Assembly: GCF_910592395.1 (NCBI RefSeq)
Contig: NC_088326.1
Span: 12,405,001 to 12,469,000 of the forward strand
DNA: 64,000 nt
Direction of reading: 5' to 3'
From: Lineus longissimus
Taxonomy: Eukaryota > Nemertea > Pilidiophora > Heteronemertea > Lineidae
The position numbers were made by a program, and so were the translations under genes. The notes under the pieces were generated by a model. The model made no database searches and was not told the DNA's origin. It saw nothing but the letters and a program-made list of their open reading frames with translations. Position 1 is the stretch's first letter; each line of letters begins with the position of its first letter. This document shows, one piece after another, positions 35,965-47,590 of the stretch.

Positions 35965-36065
35965 GAAACAAAGGGTCACAGTGGCTTATGGCATTCTCTG
36001 AAGTTTGCTCAGGCCTTCTCACGGGTTCCGAGTGTGTACATTTGTTTTGTTTGGGCTCTAGTTCG
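35965..36065 (+). repeat. Dispersed repeat, copy 1 (pair with 43900-43995)
   Basis: Shares with 43900-43995 the order ACAAAGGGTCA, GGCATT(C/G)TC(T/C)GAAGTT, AGGCCTTCT(C/G)ACG, G(A/G)GTGTGT(A/G)CAT and TTTGGGCTC / TTTGGCTC, with about 75 percent identity by eye. Family unknown; it may be a SINE-type repeat. Confidence 0.5.
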
Positions 36066-36069
36066 TCTT

Positions 36070-39000
36070 TGTCAAAAAGGTGGTCTGATCTTGCTGTAGA
36101 TTGTGATCAGATCCAACCCCATTTGATTTGTCACGTCAAAGACAAAATAAATGGTCTACATGGTCATGGACAGTCCAGCATCTCTGCACCCCCTTCGCTG
36201 ACGCAACCTTCCATCAGACACATCATTGGACAATTACATCATGACTAAAACTAACAAATACCCCACCCATTTTCATCGTACATCATTTCAGTTCCTTTTT
36301 CACACACGTGATGGCAGCACTATACATAACATTCGCAGGATGACCTACTTTGAACCACTTACCCAAGAAAACACCCCATTAAACAACAATGGTTAAGCTT
36401 TTATAAGTTGCAGAATAACTGTTCCAATGTAGTCAAGCCAACGTTTTACAATTATATTGGCTGGTCATCGAGAAATCATGATTTATCTGGTTGCATAAAA
36501 ATTATTTTCGCAAATATCCTGTTTCGTTGTTTCGTCGTTACGTTTCATTCTCACCAAGTCCGCTACAGCCGTCTTCATCAACTTCGCCGTGATTTGGTTC
36601 ATTCAAACGAAACTGTGATTTTACTAATCCTGCTTTGATATGGTTCGGCAATCACGTTTTTGTGTGAATTTACACATCAGGATAAAGCTTGACAAAGGGA
36701 CAATAACCTTTTTTTGCCCCCCCCCTTGTTAGAGGATGGGCTTGTCAATCTAACGCAAGCCCTCATACTGTCATAATCGTGATCGTCAATCTCATGTTAG
36801 CCCTCATACTGTCATAATGGTGATGAATGAACATTATGGACAGCTGGACCCTACCCCATCCAACATCTGTTCCTGCAAGAAGTCATTTCAAGACAAGTCT
36901 TCACTATAGCTGTACCTGGGCCTGTTGCTGTCACTGAACCAGCCCATCACTGTCACAACCTGCGGATCGCCAGGTATTGCCAGGAGACGTACGGTGGTGG
37001 GAGCTTCCTTGTCCAAGCAGCACGGTTTTGGAATAAGCTTGGTGTGGACATTCATAAGGCTAAGACTTTTGTCATTTCAGGCATGGGATAAAGACCCACC
37101 TTTTCGGACGATACTTTTGAACCGCATTCCAGAATATATTTTTGATTTCGCGGCATATAGATGTAAATTTCATTCATTCATTCAATTCTCCCATGTCATG
37201 ACGAGCCACATTCCATTCGACTCCAACAGGACCTCGACTGGATCCTGCCAGAAGCTCTCAACACTGACGTAGGACATGTCTGCTTTGAGAGTGAAGAGGC
37301 TGAGAGAGGGACAGTATACATGTAAAAAAGGCGTTATTTCACGATCATCCTCAGGACAAAATAAAATTGAACAAAATAGATTATGTGCAGATGCTTAAGT
37401 GCCAACTGAAGCGACCTTTATTGGGCAACACTATTGGAAACCTCACCATGCGTATGAGACCAGGTTTACATAAGGTTCACGTTTACATATATGTAACCAC
37501 GTTTTGATTAGAACTTGTCATCCGTAACCTGCCAGTTTTCACTTGTCATTGGTGAATAAAGAACAAATGAGTCACTCCCAAAGAGCGGGCTACATGCATA
37601 TTTTTATGATTCACTGTGTCACTTTCCATCCACAGGTTGTGCTATGCCATGTTTTCAAGCTCAAGTCAAATATGCTTGTTGTGACATGCAAACAGTGACA
37701 ATATGAAACCTTCAAAAACTAGGCCTTGCAGTCGAGCCAAAAACAGACGGTATAAAGTTGTTCATCCTCGCTGTTGAACTAGTATGCCAAGCCAGTATCT
37801 TGCGCAGGGGGAAAAAATCTTAGATGAATCCAGATGTTTAGGTTTTTATCAAGACTTTGATTTGATTTAGCCCAACATTTAGCGTAAGGGCTACAAGTTT
37901 TGTCGCTGGGTTTAAAATACTGAGTGACGGAGTGGTGGCCCATCAATTTTTTTAGACAAAAGTCATGAAATTATTTCACACCTTCCTTCCTATGGAACAT
38001 TTGTAACAGCCAGAGACAACTAAGTGTACTGGTCCACAACTCAATCAAAAATCTGAAATGACCCTGTCGAAAAATTCATTAGCTTCGAATAGATCTTCTC
38101 TGAACTATTGAAGAAAAGTTCCAAGACATTTTCTCTGGTTAACGCATAGATGAGACCTGCGACATGGTAAGAAAACGTGTTGACATGGAAACTTTTCCAT
38201 GTCCTTGTCCAGAACAGGTTCAATCCAAAGGCCGGCCTCTCAATTACAATATCTGGGACACTCTGCGAGTTTCAAAACTAACACCAGGAAAGAGGCTACC
38301 AGCATGAAAGTTTAAAATTTAAAATTGAAATTTGGATTGAAGTGAGGCATATCACTTTATTAACCACTCAATTGCATACATGTAATTTGAGACACACCCT
38401 ACCATGATTTCATTGTGTTCGCACAAAAGATCACCCTTTTTTCGGCAAAATTAAGGATACCAACTTTTAGAAGTGCTTAGGTGCAGATTTCAGCATCTAA
38501 ATCTCCGGGAAATGCTTCAACGATCAAAACAATTTTGACCCTCCACCTTTCCGGGCGCACATAATGATGTTTTGGCGCAATTGAGAGGGCCGACAACTTG
38601 CTGTATCAAATATTATTCTGTCACGGAGACAACCAAAATGACAATAGATATACTCTACTTCACCTATCTAAGACCAGATCTGAATATTCAATTTAGGATT
38701 GATATAGCACATGGTCTTCAGATGCAATTGAACCTGTTCAATTTAGACAGACAATGAGTTCACAACACCAAGTTGGCTTCTGGTCATAGCTCGCCAAGTT
38801 GTGTTTTCGAGCTTGGCTTTTCTTGAAATTTGGAAATCACAAATTGACCGGTCTTACATAGGTGAAACAAGAGTAAGCAGGCCGACATCTATTAATTCCT
38901 TGTGTTTGTTTCACACCAAAGTTGACAAAATTTATACATTTTAACCTTAGCCATATCTTTGTTTTCGTTTCTTCAATAACACATTGCAGGTTGACCAATA

Positions 39001-40006
39001 ACACGTAAGCGGGTGGATTTTTGATATGGTCTCATCCAGATTCGTCTGCTGCGCAACGCTTGGTCACAAACTGTCCACAATGGCATCAATCGCCATCTAC
39101 TGCGTAACTCCAATAAGCCCAGCCAATCACATGCTCCTAGTGAAGATCGGGAGACAGTCGATCTCCGAGAACTAAAATAAAATGTCAAGTTGATAGACCG
39201 CAGCTCATCACCTACAAAATGTGGAACGTCACCAGGTCTGTCGCCAACGGTAACAGCATAGCAACTGTTGCCAAGCGACCAGAAACCTCCACATCACTAG
39301 AATTAGTTAATGTTTATATATAATAATAATAATCATCATAGCCCGTTCAGAATCATCAATTTCATTCTTGTAGTCTGTTATGATTTGTTAAAAAGGAAAA
39401 TTGTACCAGTTTTTGGGTTTGCTAAAACTTGCGGATAATAATCCAAGTTGCACATCCAAGTGTCCGTGTTAAAAACACTAGTGTCTGTAATATTGTATCA
39501 CTGTTTTGACCTTACAGAGGTCACACAATTTGACCTACAAGGTCAAAGTACGTATTCACTCCGTAGAGGTCGCCATAGATTTGTAAAAATTCAGTTTTTG
39601 CCTGAGAATATCCAATCTGAAAGCAGGTCCGACACGGGGGTAAAAACGCGCCGGGGCCTGGACACAAGAGGGTTCTTCCATCGTTCATTTCGTTAGAATC
39701 CCTTCAGTTTGTAAGCGGTTGCCCGCTAGGAATATCACTGTTTTATTCTTCAAGTTTCCAGCTCACATTTTCACAATGATTTGAACCGAGTCTAATAAAC
39801 CCACCACAGCAGTAATTGTATCATTTATTATCCATGTTTTTTGTAGTTGGGCTTTACTCACATCAAGCTGTCATTATTTGTACAATAGTCTAAGAGAAAA
39901 CATATAATTGAAACAAACGAGGCGGCAGAAATCCAGCCTCTCGCACGTCTTGTTTCGTTCCTCGAGCAAGAAACTTTAGACGGCTATGCGTTCCGATGAA
40001 CAGAGA
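36070..40006. other. Intergenic, nothing recognised
   Basis: Between the Pinocchio-like gene and YTHDF. Contains a C-rich run near 36717-36726, a twice-repeated CTCATACTGTCATAATSGTGAT phrase near 36763-36825, and two AAGGTCA-type sites near 39520-39545. The part nearest 40006 is YTHDF 3' UTR, with TTTATT (AATAAA on the minus strand) at about 39741 and 39827. No gene-like frame. Confidence 0.6.
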
Positions 40007-42273
40007 TTAGCGTCCGCTTCGGTCCCGGCCACCGCCATTACGTTCCCGTCGTCCATTGTCTCGGCTAGGGGGCGCTGGTGAGGTCGGCTCGGGCTGGAAT
40101 GATAAAAGTTTAGAATTAGACGCGAGGGATGAACATGTGGAGTTCCTGTGGCTATTTTTCCTTTCCATTTTAAACATATAAGCATTAATTATTTTTCTTT
40201 TGAACATTCTTTACTGGTCCAGCTGTTGGTCAACCACTAGTTTTCTCAAAACATTCTCCAGTGCGAAAGAACAGGATAAGTAGGTAGGAATAGGTTTTTC
40301 ACGATATATATTAGATTTTGTTCTCAACTTTTAACAATCTTTTGAGTTGCTGCACAGCACAATAACCGTAACAGAAGTTATTTGGCAAGCCAGGTCACTG
40401 ATTGGTTCATTACTAACCTTGCGGGACTCGCGTCCCTCGCGGGACGAGGGCGCATCCCTACGCTCCGAGACAACATCCCTCGAGTCCTCCTCCTGGCGCT
40501 TCTCGTAATGCACAAAATCATCGAAGATGGACGTCGTATTACGATAGTTGTGCATGATTTTCAGAACCTGCTTCCCTTTTTCGAATGGAACCTCCTGGGT
40601 GTCGCGTGAATTAGTGACTGGCTTATTCTCATTGTTCTCCAAGCGGATGTGTCTTAGCTGACTGTTGGGCACGTCCTTGACGTAAATCCACTTCACCTCA
40701 AACTGTCCCTTCCACTTGGACTGCGCCCAGACATTACTGTCTTTATGGGGGTCAAGGTTCGTCATCATTTGGGCCATCCCACAGAAATGTCCGCTACCAT
40801 TCACGGAAAACAAGAGGTAAATCGGCCCCTTAGATTCCCGCTCTCGGAACGCCTCCTCCAAGCGTTTATTCCCGTGTTCTGTACTACACCAAATGCTATA
40901 CTTAATAGAGCGGTGAATATCGTCCTCAGAGTACGATTTTATGATGAAAAATCGTGCCGACTTCAAGTTCACATTGAATTCCTTAGGATTGTAGTGATTC
41001 GCCCCTTTCAACTTGTCCAACACCGCTTGAGCGGCTGCCGAAACAGGCGGAGAGCCGCTACGTTCACTATTCCGTGCACTCGCATTCCCCGTTGAACTTC
41101 CCGAAGAGTCATTACCCCGATTCATATTCGGACCAGACGCATACGGCCCTGGGTTACCGCGACGGGCACCCCCTGACCATGCTTGCCTCGGCTGTGCCAT
41201 CCCCTGCTTATTCGAAACGTTATTCTTCATATCCCACGTGCCGATGTCCATGTTATGTTTAGACGGCAACACCGGAGCTCGTGGGATACTTTTTGGCTTC
41301 ATCGGTGCCTGGGGTTTCGCCGGCTGGCTAGCAATCGAAGCCCATGTCATTTTCTTAGCAGGGACACCTGAGTTTGAATTCTGGGCCACTTGGTCACTGG
41401 GTATTGGGTTCAAGTTTTCTTTCACAGAAACCTGCTCCACGTCCCTCCCATCACTAATGCTCACACCTTTGAGACCCTGATCAATGGTCCTTATACCATC
41501 ACCACGCTCCAATTCCCCGTTCATGGGAGGAGCGTACGCATCCATCTGCTGCAAGCTCTCCGGGTGGTAATACTCTTCCGCATAGCCGCGTGCATCCGTA
41601 CGCTTTCCCTGCTGCTGTGCAGGTGGCGATGTGCCCCAGGAGGAGTACTCACCACCGGTGAAGTCCCATCCGAATCCAGGCTGGCTGTAGCCAAACCCAC
41701 TGAACATGCCACTGTTATAATCATTGCTAATCTGTCCGTATCCGCCCAGGAATGACATATGATCGCCTCCATTTGACCACGGGCCTTCGCTAAGTCCTTG
41801 GCTCAGATAAGGGAACGACACAGATGGGTAGTAACTCGGGGGAACATAGTGTTCAGAAACGTTCGGACTTGACATCGGAGCAGAGTTGTAGACGCCTGGC
41901 TGTTTGCACCAATTTGGAATCATCATCAATGAGGACGAAGATTTACATAGCAGAGCACGCCATGTCAAGTTTCATCAATGCAGCAGGTCGCAGGAAGGAA
42001 CAATTCATGAAAGGAAAGAAAGAGGAAGAAATATGTTAGAATAAAGAGATGAAAGTGAGGGTTGAAATACAAGCCTTACTTTCCACAGCTAACAAATTAT
42101 TTTTACAAAGGTACTTCAATTTTGCAATTCAAGCGCCACTTTTTCCCTTAGGACAAATTGCTCCACATTTGGTTAGGAGTTGGCCAGAGAGGGGTCCTAA
42201 CTCACCTGGTGGGGTGCTTGAAGGTAAGAATCGAAACCGTCCTTTACTACTTCTTGCTTGGCACCATTGGCAA
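40007..42273 (-). CDS. YTHDF: YTH domain-containing family protein (YTHDF), m6A mRNA reader (N-terminal exon(s) missing)
   Basis: Minus-strand exons 42273-42206, 41899-40418 and 40093-40007 join in phase. The small exon encodes [18 protein letters not shown], equivalent to the VQNGS...FEPYL stretch near the N-terminus of vertebrate YTHDF. The large exon begins PGVYNSAP and has a Tyr/Gly/Pro-rich low-complexity region typical of these phase-separating proteins. It then carries the YTH domain: [86 protein letters not shown]-like [11 protein letters not shown], and [15 protein letters not shown]. The tryptophans of the m6A cage are present (IWC and VWAQSKW). The final exon is Arg/Gly-rich ([14 protein letters not shown] stop). 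It binds N6-methyladenosine in mRNA in the cytoplasm and promotes decay or translation control. The first coding exon(s), expected to carry the MS...KGQGNK start, were not found upstream. Confidence 0.95.
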
Positions 42274-42958
42274 CTGAAATCAGAAATAATACAGAACATG
42301 AATCTAAGTGTCACTTCAATTCCAGTACTGAGGAAATGACTCCTCACAATAGGTGACATCGCAACAGTCGAAATTGGTCGTCTAGAGCCAAAACAAACCC
42401 AGAGGCACAGCAAACATGTGGTATGCGACCACTCTGTCTTTTGTCTCGCTGAAGGACACACATGTGATCCTTCCTCGAGTCTACTCACAACCGTCACATT
42501 ATGAGACACTCGAGTCTAACCACAAAGGCCTAGTAGCCGCCCAAATGTTTTGTATGTGATGTCATGGAGGTCTCGTACGTCAAAACTGGTCAGTAGCTGC
42601 ATTCATTACATGAGCATGATGTTTATCCTTATATCAGACGCTCAAAATATTACCGATATACATTTATCATCGGTAAATCTGTGAGCGTGGACAGACGACA
42701 AATTTTTGCACTAAGTTGAAGACGAACCACTGATTATAGGATATTGCACACAGTTTATACAGGAAGAGGAGACATCACCTCCAGCACCACGAGTTTATCC
42801 TGTGAATGTTGCTATGGTAACCACTGGGAAATATACACAAGTTGATTGTTACCCTGGCGACGCTTACACAACAGGTGGGGTTGTGTTCTGACATATCATG
42901 TTGTGTCATTCACTCAGGGTACCCTAGCCATGAATCAGCAGCAATACCACTTAAAGTT

Positions 42959-42975
42959 GGGGGGGGGGGGGGGGG
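42959..42975 (+). repeat. Poly(G) run of 17 bases
   Basis: Homopolymer G. Other G runs occur at 45615-45629 (15), 46310-46322 (13) and 62486-62497 (about 12). Such runs can form quadruplex structures and often slip in sequencing, so exact lengths are unreliable. Confidence 0.8.
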
Positions 42976-43899
42976 TCGGTGTAAAATCAATTATATTTGA
43001 CCTGATCAAATTTTTGCACTTTGAAATCACAGTTCGCAATGAAACCTTTATATTGCATTTTTTATTGAAATAGGAGCTTTTGGAGCAGACTTGACTGAGT
43101 TTTTAGAATGTTGTTTCACACGAGTTATAGTTGTATGACAACTCAGGTTTCGCATCTTATCAAGATTGAAAACCTTGGCTTTAATCTGGTCTGGAACAAT
43201 GAATACACGCACCGCTATAGCCATAGGTGGCCTAACATGCGTCTCCTGCAGCCAAGAAACTGGTCTTTAAACTTTGCAATAACATTTGCGTTGTGGGCAA
43301 AGACTCTGGACCCTACTTGTACAAGTTTTCTTTTGCATTACATTTGCCATTGCAGGTGAGGCTTGGGCAGGAATTCACTTTGTTACTGACATTAGCTTTT
43401 GTGTATTAAGGCTGTTTTTCAAGGTTTGTTTTGGTTCGGAAAAGCTCCCAAGGACAAACATGTGTACAACATCAATACACACAAACAAACTTCTTTGAAA
43501 TTGTCCATTGCCTAAGGCATTGGTCCGAATGGACGGCTTCAACAAAGACAAACCACAAATGAAAGTTGAGACAACAAATGCGCACTGGCACACTCAGAAC
43601 ATAGCCCAAGCCAAGACGAATTTACTCTGGACAATTGGGACATGACTGCAGACTCATCAGCGCCCAAACCAAATTTTGGAAATGTTTGTTTTATCTTGGC
43701 TTACGTTGATGGTCAGGGTACATTTCCTAAGACAGATCCCTGCCTGTTTTACTTTCCTCTGCATCTTCTCTCTATCCCGCACCAGTTTATTGTATTTTCT
43801 AAACCTATATGAATGTAGTATTCATCTGGCTCAATAAAGTGCTTTGAATTTGAATTTGAATATGTTCAGAGTGTGTGCATTGGTTTCATTTGGGCTCAG

Positions 43900-43995
43900 C
43901 ATTGAACAAAGGGTCAGTTGCTACGGCATTGTCCGAAGTTGGCCTAGGCCTTCTGACGCGTTCTGGGTGTGTGCATCTGATTAGATTTGGCTCCG
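43900..43995 (+). repeat. Dispersed repeat, copy 2 (pair with 35965-36065)
   Basis: Homologous to 35965-36065, in the same orientation, with shared blocks ACAAAGGGTCA, GAAGTTGGCC, AGGCCTTCTGACG and GGTGTGTGCAT. Confidence 0.5.
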
Positions 43996-44676
43996 ACTTG
44001 TCTTCTTTGCAAAGGCCTACCCGTTATTCTTACGAAAAGTTTTTTTATAAATCCTGCCTTCAAACTAACACCCACTTTCATGACTAAACCGTGTCTCTTT
44101 CAAGATTCTAAATAACAATGCTAACATGCCACATAACACATTCCTTTACACAGATTGAACATGCCTTTCACTTCCGGCTCCATTTTGTGTATTCGCAATG
44201 CACTGTAATGCATTGCAATACACACACATGCTCAGCAATGGCGACTTTTCTACGGAATACATACCTTGCACTGACTGCCCTTTATTTCTCTGTCAACACA
44301 CGAATATGAAAAGAAAAGGAAAATAAGAACACACATTAGCCTTTTCTATTAGTATTTACCCCTTAGCAGGTCTTAAATCCGGTCCAAAGTAGCCAATTCG
44401 GCGTCTGAACACCGGTGAAAATCGCAAATATGGGTGAAGCCATTTCTCGATGATGCACTGCACTGAAGAAAATGTACTCGGAACTGACCTGGTCAACACC
44501 CGCAGACATAGCAAAATTACACACTTAATTCTGATCAAAGTCTTTTAACACTGTCTTTAAATCAGTCCGGATATATTGTTTTTTCTTTAGAACCAATCAG
44601 TCGTTTGTATTATATATTCCTGGATGTGTAATTTCGAAGTAAATATCCAAATTTCTTGCGTAAATCCCACAGCAGA

Positions 44677-44740
44677 ATGGCGGCTCTGAGCATGTGCCTC
44701 GCTCCCGCTTAGCTCACGTGATCCCAGTGCTGACGTCATC
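44677..44740 (-). promoter_or_regulatory. Promoter-like patch, possibly for YTHDF
   Basis: Locally GC-richer DNA with GAATGGCGGC (YY1-like, 44674-44683), CACGTG (44715-44720) and a perfect cAMP-response element TGACGTCA (44731-44738) within 65 bp. The clustering fits a divergent or housekeeping promoter. Assignment to YTHDF, whose coding exons start 2.4 kb downstream on the minus strand, is inferred from position. Confidence 0.35.
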
Positions 44741-44859
44741 AGTATGAACTGTTCTCATGAATAGTGCCACGTTTTTCAAATGAATTGGGATCATCTTCCG
44801 AGGATTAATTGAGTTTTTAATAGAAAAAAAAGTGGGAGGAAGACTTGGTTGCTGTCTTA

Positions 44860-45960
44860 TTCCGGGTCACACTCTTGCCATACCGCACTGACTGTGATGA
44901 GCTGCAGCAAAAGACCGGCGTTGGTGACCACACCCTTGACCCATTGTTTAGGTTCGACCCCCTGCCGGTTCGACCCTGCCGAGTCAATACAGCCAGTGCG
45001 AGTGGCCTTACCCTTTAAGTGACATATCTCCAGGCGTCCCCGGACCCCAAACATGCGAGCCCTGCTGCTATACAGTTGTGGTTGGTGGCCGACAGACTGT
45101 GGACGTATCAAGAAAGTCGGGGCGGCTCCTGAGTGGTTCTACAGTATTTGAAGAGCTAAGGCCCTGGATTAGAATACCCTGGGGTTCGAACACTGCCAGG
45201 CAATCAACAGTCACACTCACACGAGATGTAGGCCCTGTGCCAACCAGGGGCCAGTTTTTCAAAATAATTTAGGGCACTATTGCTGGCGTTACCTCCGCGT
45301 TAATCCAAGTTAGTGAAACTTGCTTTGAACAGCGATACCCTGGGCTGTTCATGCGACTTCAAGTTCGGTCGTGGTTGTCAGTTCTAATCCAAAGTGGCGA
45401 CGGCTCCTGGCTCAGTTTGAAGTCAACAACCACTGCACAATCGGTGTTGCCTCGTCCGACACAATACCACCATGCCGATCAACCGTCGTTGTGCGCACGT
45501 ATATCCAACCTTGGGACTGATAATCACCGCCGATAAGTCTGCAGGCTTAGTTGAGACACCGTTGCCTGCTTTTATAAGACAGTTTCGGTATTGCAGGCTT
45601 ACAAATGTGGCCGTGGGGGGGGGGGGGGGTTATGAATCAGAGTTTGAGTTGAAGTTGGGAGGGGAACATTCGTCGTGAAATCATTGCAGTAAGGTGTGAC
45701 AGAGGTTGCCATCGTATCCAGAAAGTCTGGACGGCTCCTGGCCAAGTTTGCAGTACAGATACAACAACACACTTGGCTCTGTCGCATAACCACCGGGACA
45801 ATTAAGGTGACGCCGTACATTGGACAGTTGCTGTGACTGTATCCGATGAGACGAGGTGTCAAAAAGCGGCGAACGGGGGCGTGTTAGTTTAGGTGCGTGT
45901 CCGACTCGCGGGGGTCGTGGTCGTGGGCCGGAGTGAATAACCCTGGTCTGGTGTAGTCCT
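44860..45960. repeat. Block of tRNA-like (SINE-type) repeats, at least four units
   Basis: Units share AGAAAGTC(G/T)GG(G/A)CGGCTCCTG followed by (A)GT(T/G)TNNAGT, at about 45107-45150, 45395-45425 and 45715-45755. A related unit lies in inverse orientation near 44860-45070. In the 45120-45200 unit the order CTCCTGAGTGGTT, CTGGATTAGAAT, GGGGTTCGAAC resembles the A box, anticodon arm and B box of a leucine-type tRNA. B-box-like GGTTCGACCC appears twice near 44951-44978. This fits tRNA-derived SINEs inserted into, or amplified beside, one another. It is not a functional tRNA gene: the arms do not pair fully. Confidence 0.5.
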
Positions 45961-46099
45961 CCGACGCCGACGAAATGAAGGAAGGGACACAATAACTTCG
46001 GAGAGGATATAGGAATTTTTATTGACATAATTCCGCGCCGCAGAGAAGATCAAGAAGGGCGCAAGATTTTCATTTTAATATGTAAAGTCAAGAACTTAG

Positions 46100-46285
46100 T
46101 GAGCCCCCCTTTAGGTCGGGGGAGCTCCCCCGAACCCCCCTACGAGCATATGTTAAGTGCAAGCTCTAACAACTACAGTTCTTACAATGGGGGGACACCC
46201 CCCAAACCCCCCTCCGTCGACATAGGTTTTTACCAGTGCGTTGGGGGGAAGCTCCCCCCAAACCCCCCCGGTGGACAGTCAACTA
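46100..46285. repeat. Three G/C-run hairpin units with trailing AACCCCCC
   Basis: Units GGGGGAGCTCCCCCGAACCCCCC (about 46117-46139), GGGGGGACACCCCCC-AAACCCCCC (about 46189-46212) and GGGGGGAAGCTCCCCCC-AAACCCCCC (about 46242-46270) recur at about 55-75 bp. Each is a short perfect G5-6/C5-6 stem with a 4-5 base loop, followed by a second C run. They sit between poly(G) runs at 45615 and 46310. Confidence 0.75.
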
Positions 46286-47240
46286 GCCCTTCTGTGTCAT
46301 ACTGCTGGAGGGGGGGGGGGGGTGCGATGGGACCATCCATATAGTTCCTTCCGACACATTTTTGTTTTGGTAATATAATACATTGTGATTGACCTTATTC
46401 ACGGGAATCGGGCGTTTCCAGTGATATACGACACAAATGGGTTGTCCTCATGCATTCACTTTCGAAACGCATTTTAAAATAGATGTTACGTCCTGTTAAT
46501 GGGGCACGTCATCATCGCGTACATTTGGGAAAAACTCCCTAACGAGACCGGAGCAGACGGCTGAAAGTAGTTTAATTATTGGCCGCTAGGGTACAGAATG
46601 TACGTCGCTCACCCGAATTTTTCACGCAACTATAGCTAAATAGAGCTAGTTCTAGTTTGTGATTCAATTTGATACTTCAGATTTGGGCAGTAGACCAATA
46701 TAACTTAGTCGTCAGTGTGGTTTTAAGCTGGAAAAACGTATTTGTTTTTCTTAAAGTGCCTTTTTTGGACGGGTGTGTGCGATTGTTTTGTTTTTATGTC
46801 ACGTGACCTCGATCATGTCGACACAAAATTGAAATAAACCACCCTTTTCTGTCATTATTTAGGACGGATATTTCTCTGATAAAAATATTAATATAATTGG
46901 CCAATTTCTTAGGCATATGATGTAGCGAATTCCCATGAAGATTTAAATTAATTTAAATTAATTTCAAGCAATGGGATAGCAACCACCACCGGAAGATCGC
47001 GGAGAAATCGGTAAACTCAACGGAGTTAATTCAGAAAAATACCAAAAAAAATTGTTTGTAGGATATACAATATTTACTCTCTTTATTTCACTTCATTTAC
47101 ATTATATACTCCCGCACACACGTGTATCTTAAGAGCCCCTCCTAAAGGGGGTCTTAATATATAACCAAGAATAAGTAAAGACTAGTCGTCTTTATCATTT
47201 CTTGATACGATGGATCAAAGTGTGAAGAAATGTACACGTC

Positions 47241-47471
47241 TTAAAGGGAGTCTATAGGCAGGAGCCTGGGTAGGTCAGACTAAGTTCCATGAAACGCCGA
47301 TAGGGTCGGGGTCTCTCCTATCCCACCACACCGGAACTATTCACGCTTGTACAAGGACTCGATACTCATCGCTGAATCAATTATGACCCAGTCACATGCA
47401 TGCATATCTGTCACATTAAGATCACCAATTTGATCTCATAGCTCCTGCCTGTATCAACAGTTCCCCTTTAA
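47241..47471 (+). mobile_element. TTAA-flanked MITE (piggyBac-like target site), copy 2
   Basis: TTAA at 47241-47244 and 47468-47471 surround 223 bp. Left end AGGGAGTCTATAGGCAGGAGC and the reverse complement of the right end (AGGGGAACTGTTGATACAGGCAGGAGC) share the inverted blocks AGGG and AGGCAGGAGC. Internal sequence aligns with 29884-30100. It lies about 120 bp past the stop of the methyltransferase gene, probably in its 3' UTR. Fragments of the same family occur at 50750-50776 (TATAGGCAGGAGCTAGGT) and about 52383-52500. Confidence 0.7.
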
Positions 47472-47590
47472 ATTACAAAGGGCGCCACCTACGAAACAGA
47501 GAGTGAACTAGATATCATTCTGATAGTGTATTTTTTGTATGTTTTCACATGTGTGGCTTCTTTGTAGTGGTAGAAACGCGAACAGTTTCA

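Larger units (their letters stand above)
42274..44850. other. Probable YTHDF 5' introns and upstream flank
   Basis: The missing YTHDF start exon(s) should be on the minus strand here. Contents seen: an X-box-like GTTGCTATGGTAAC (42808-42821), a 17-base poly(G) run (42959-42975), a dispersed repeat copy (43900-43995) and a promoter-like patch at 44677-44740. No further protein-like frame. Confidence 0.5.

Noticed and set aside
45107-45200. Functional tRNA-Leu gene
   Set aside because: A and B box-like motifs are present but the stems do not pair properly and related units are repeated nearby, so it is called SINE-like.
46099-46344. Proline-rich plus-strand frame over the G/C hairpin units
   Set aside because: Composition is dictated by the C/G runs; no other coding evidence.
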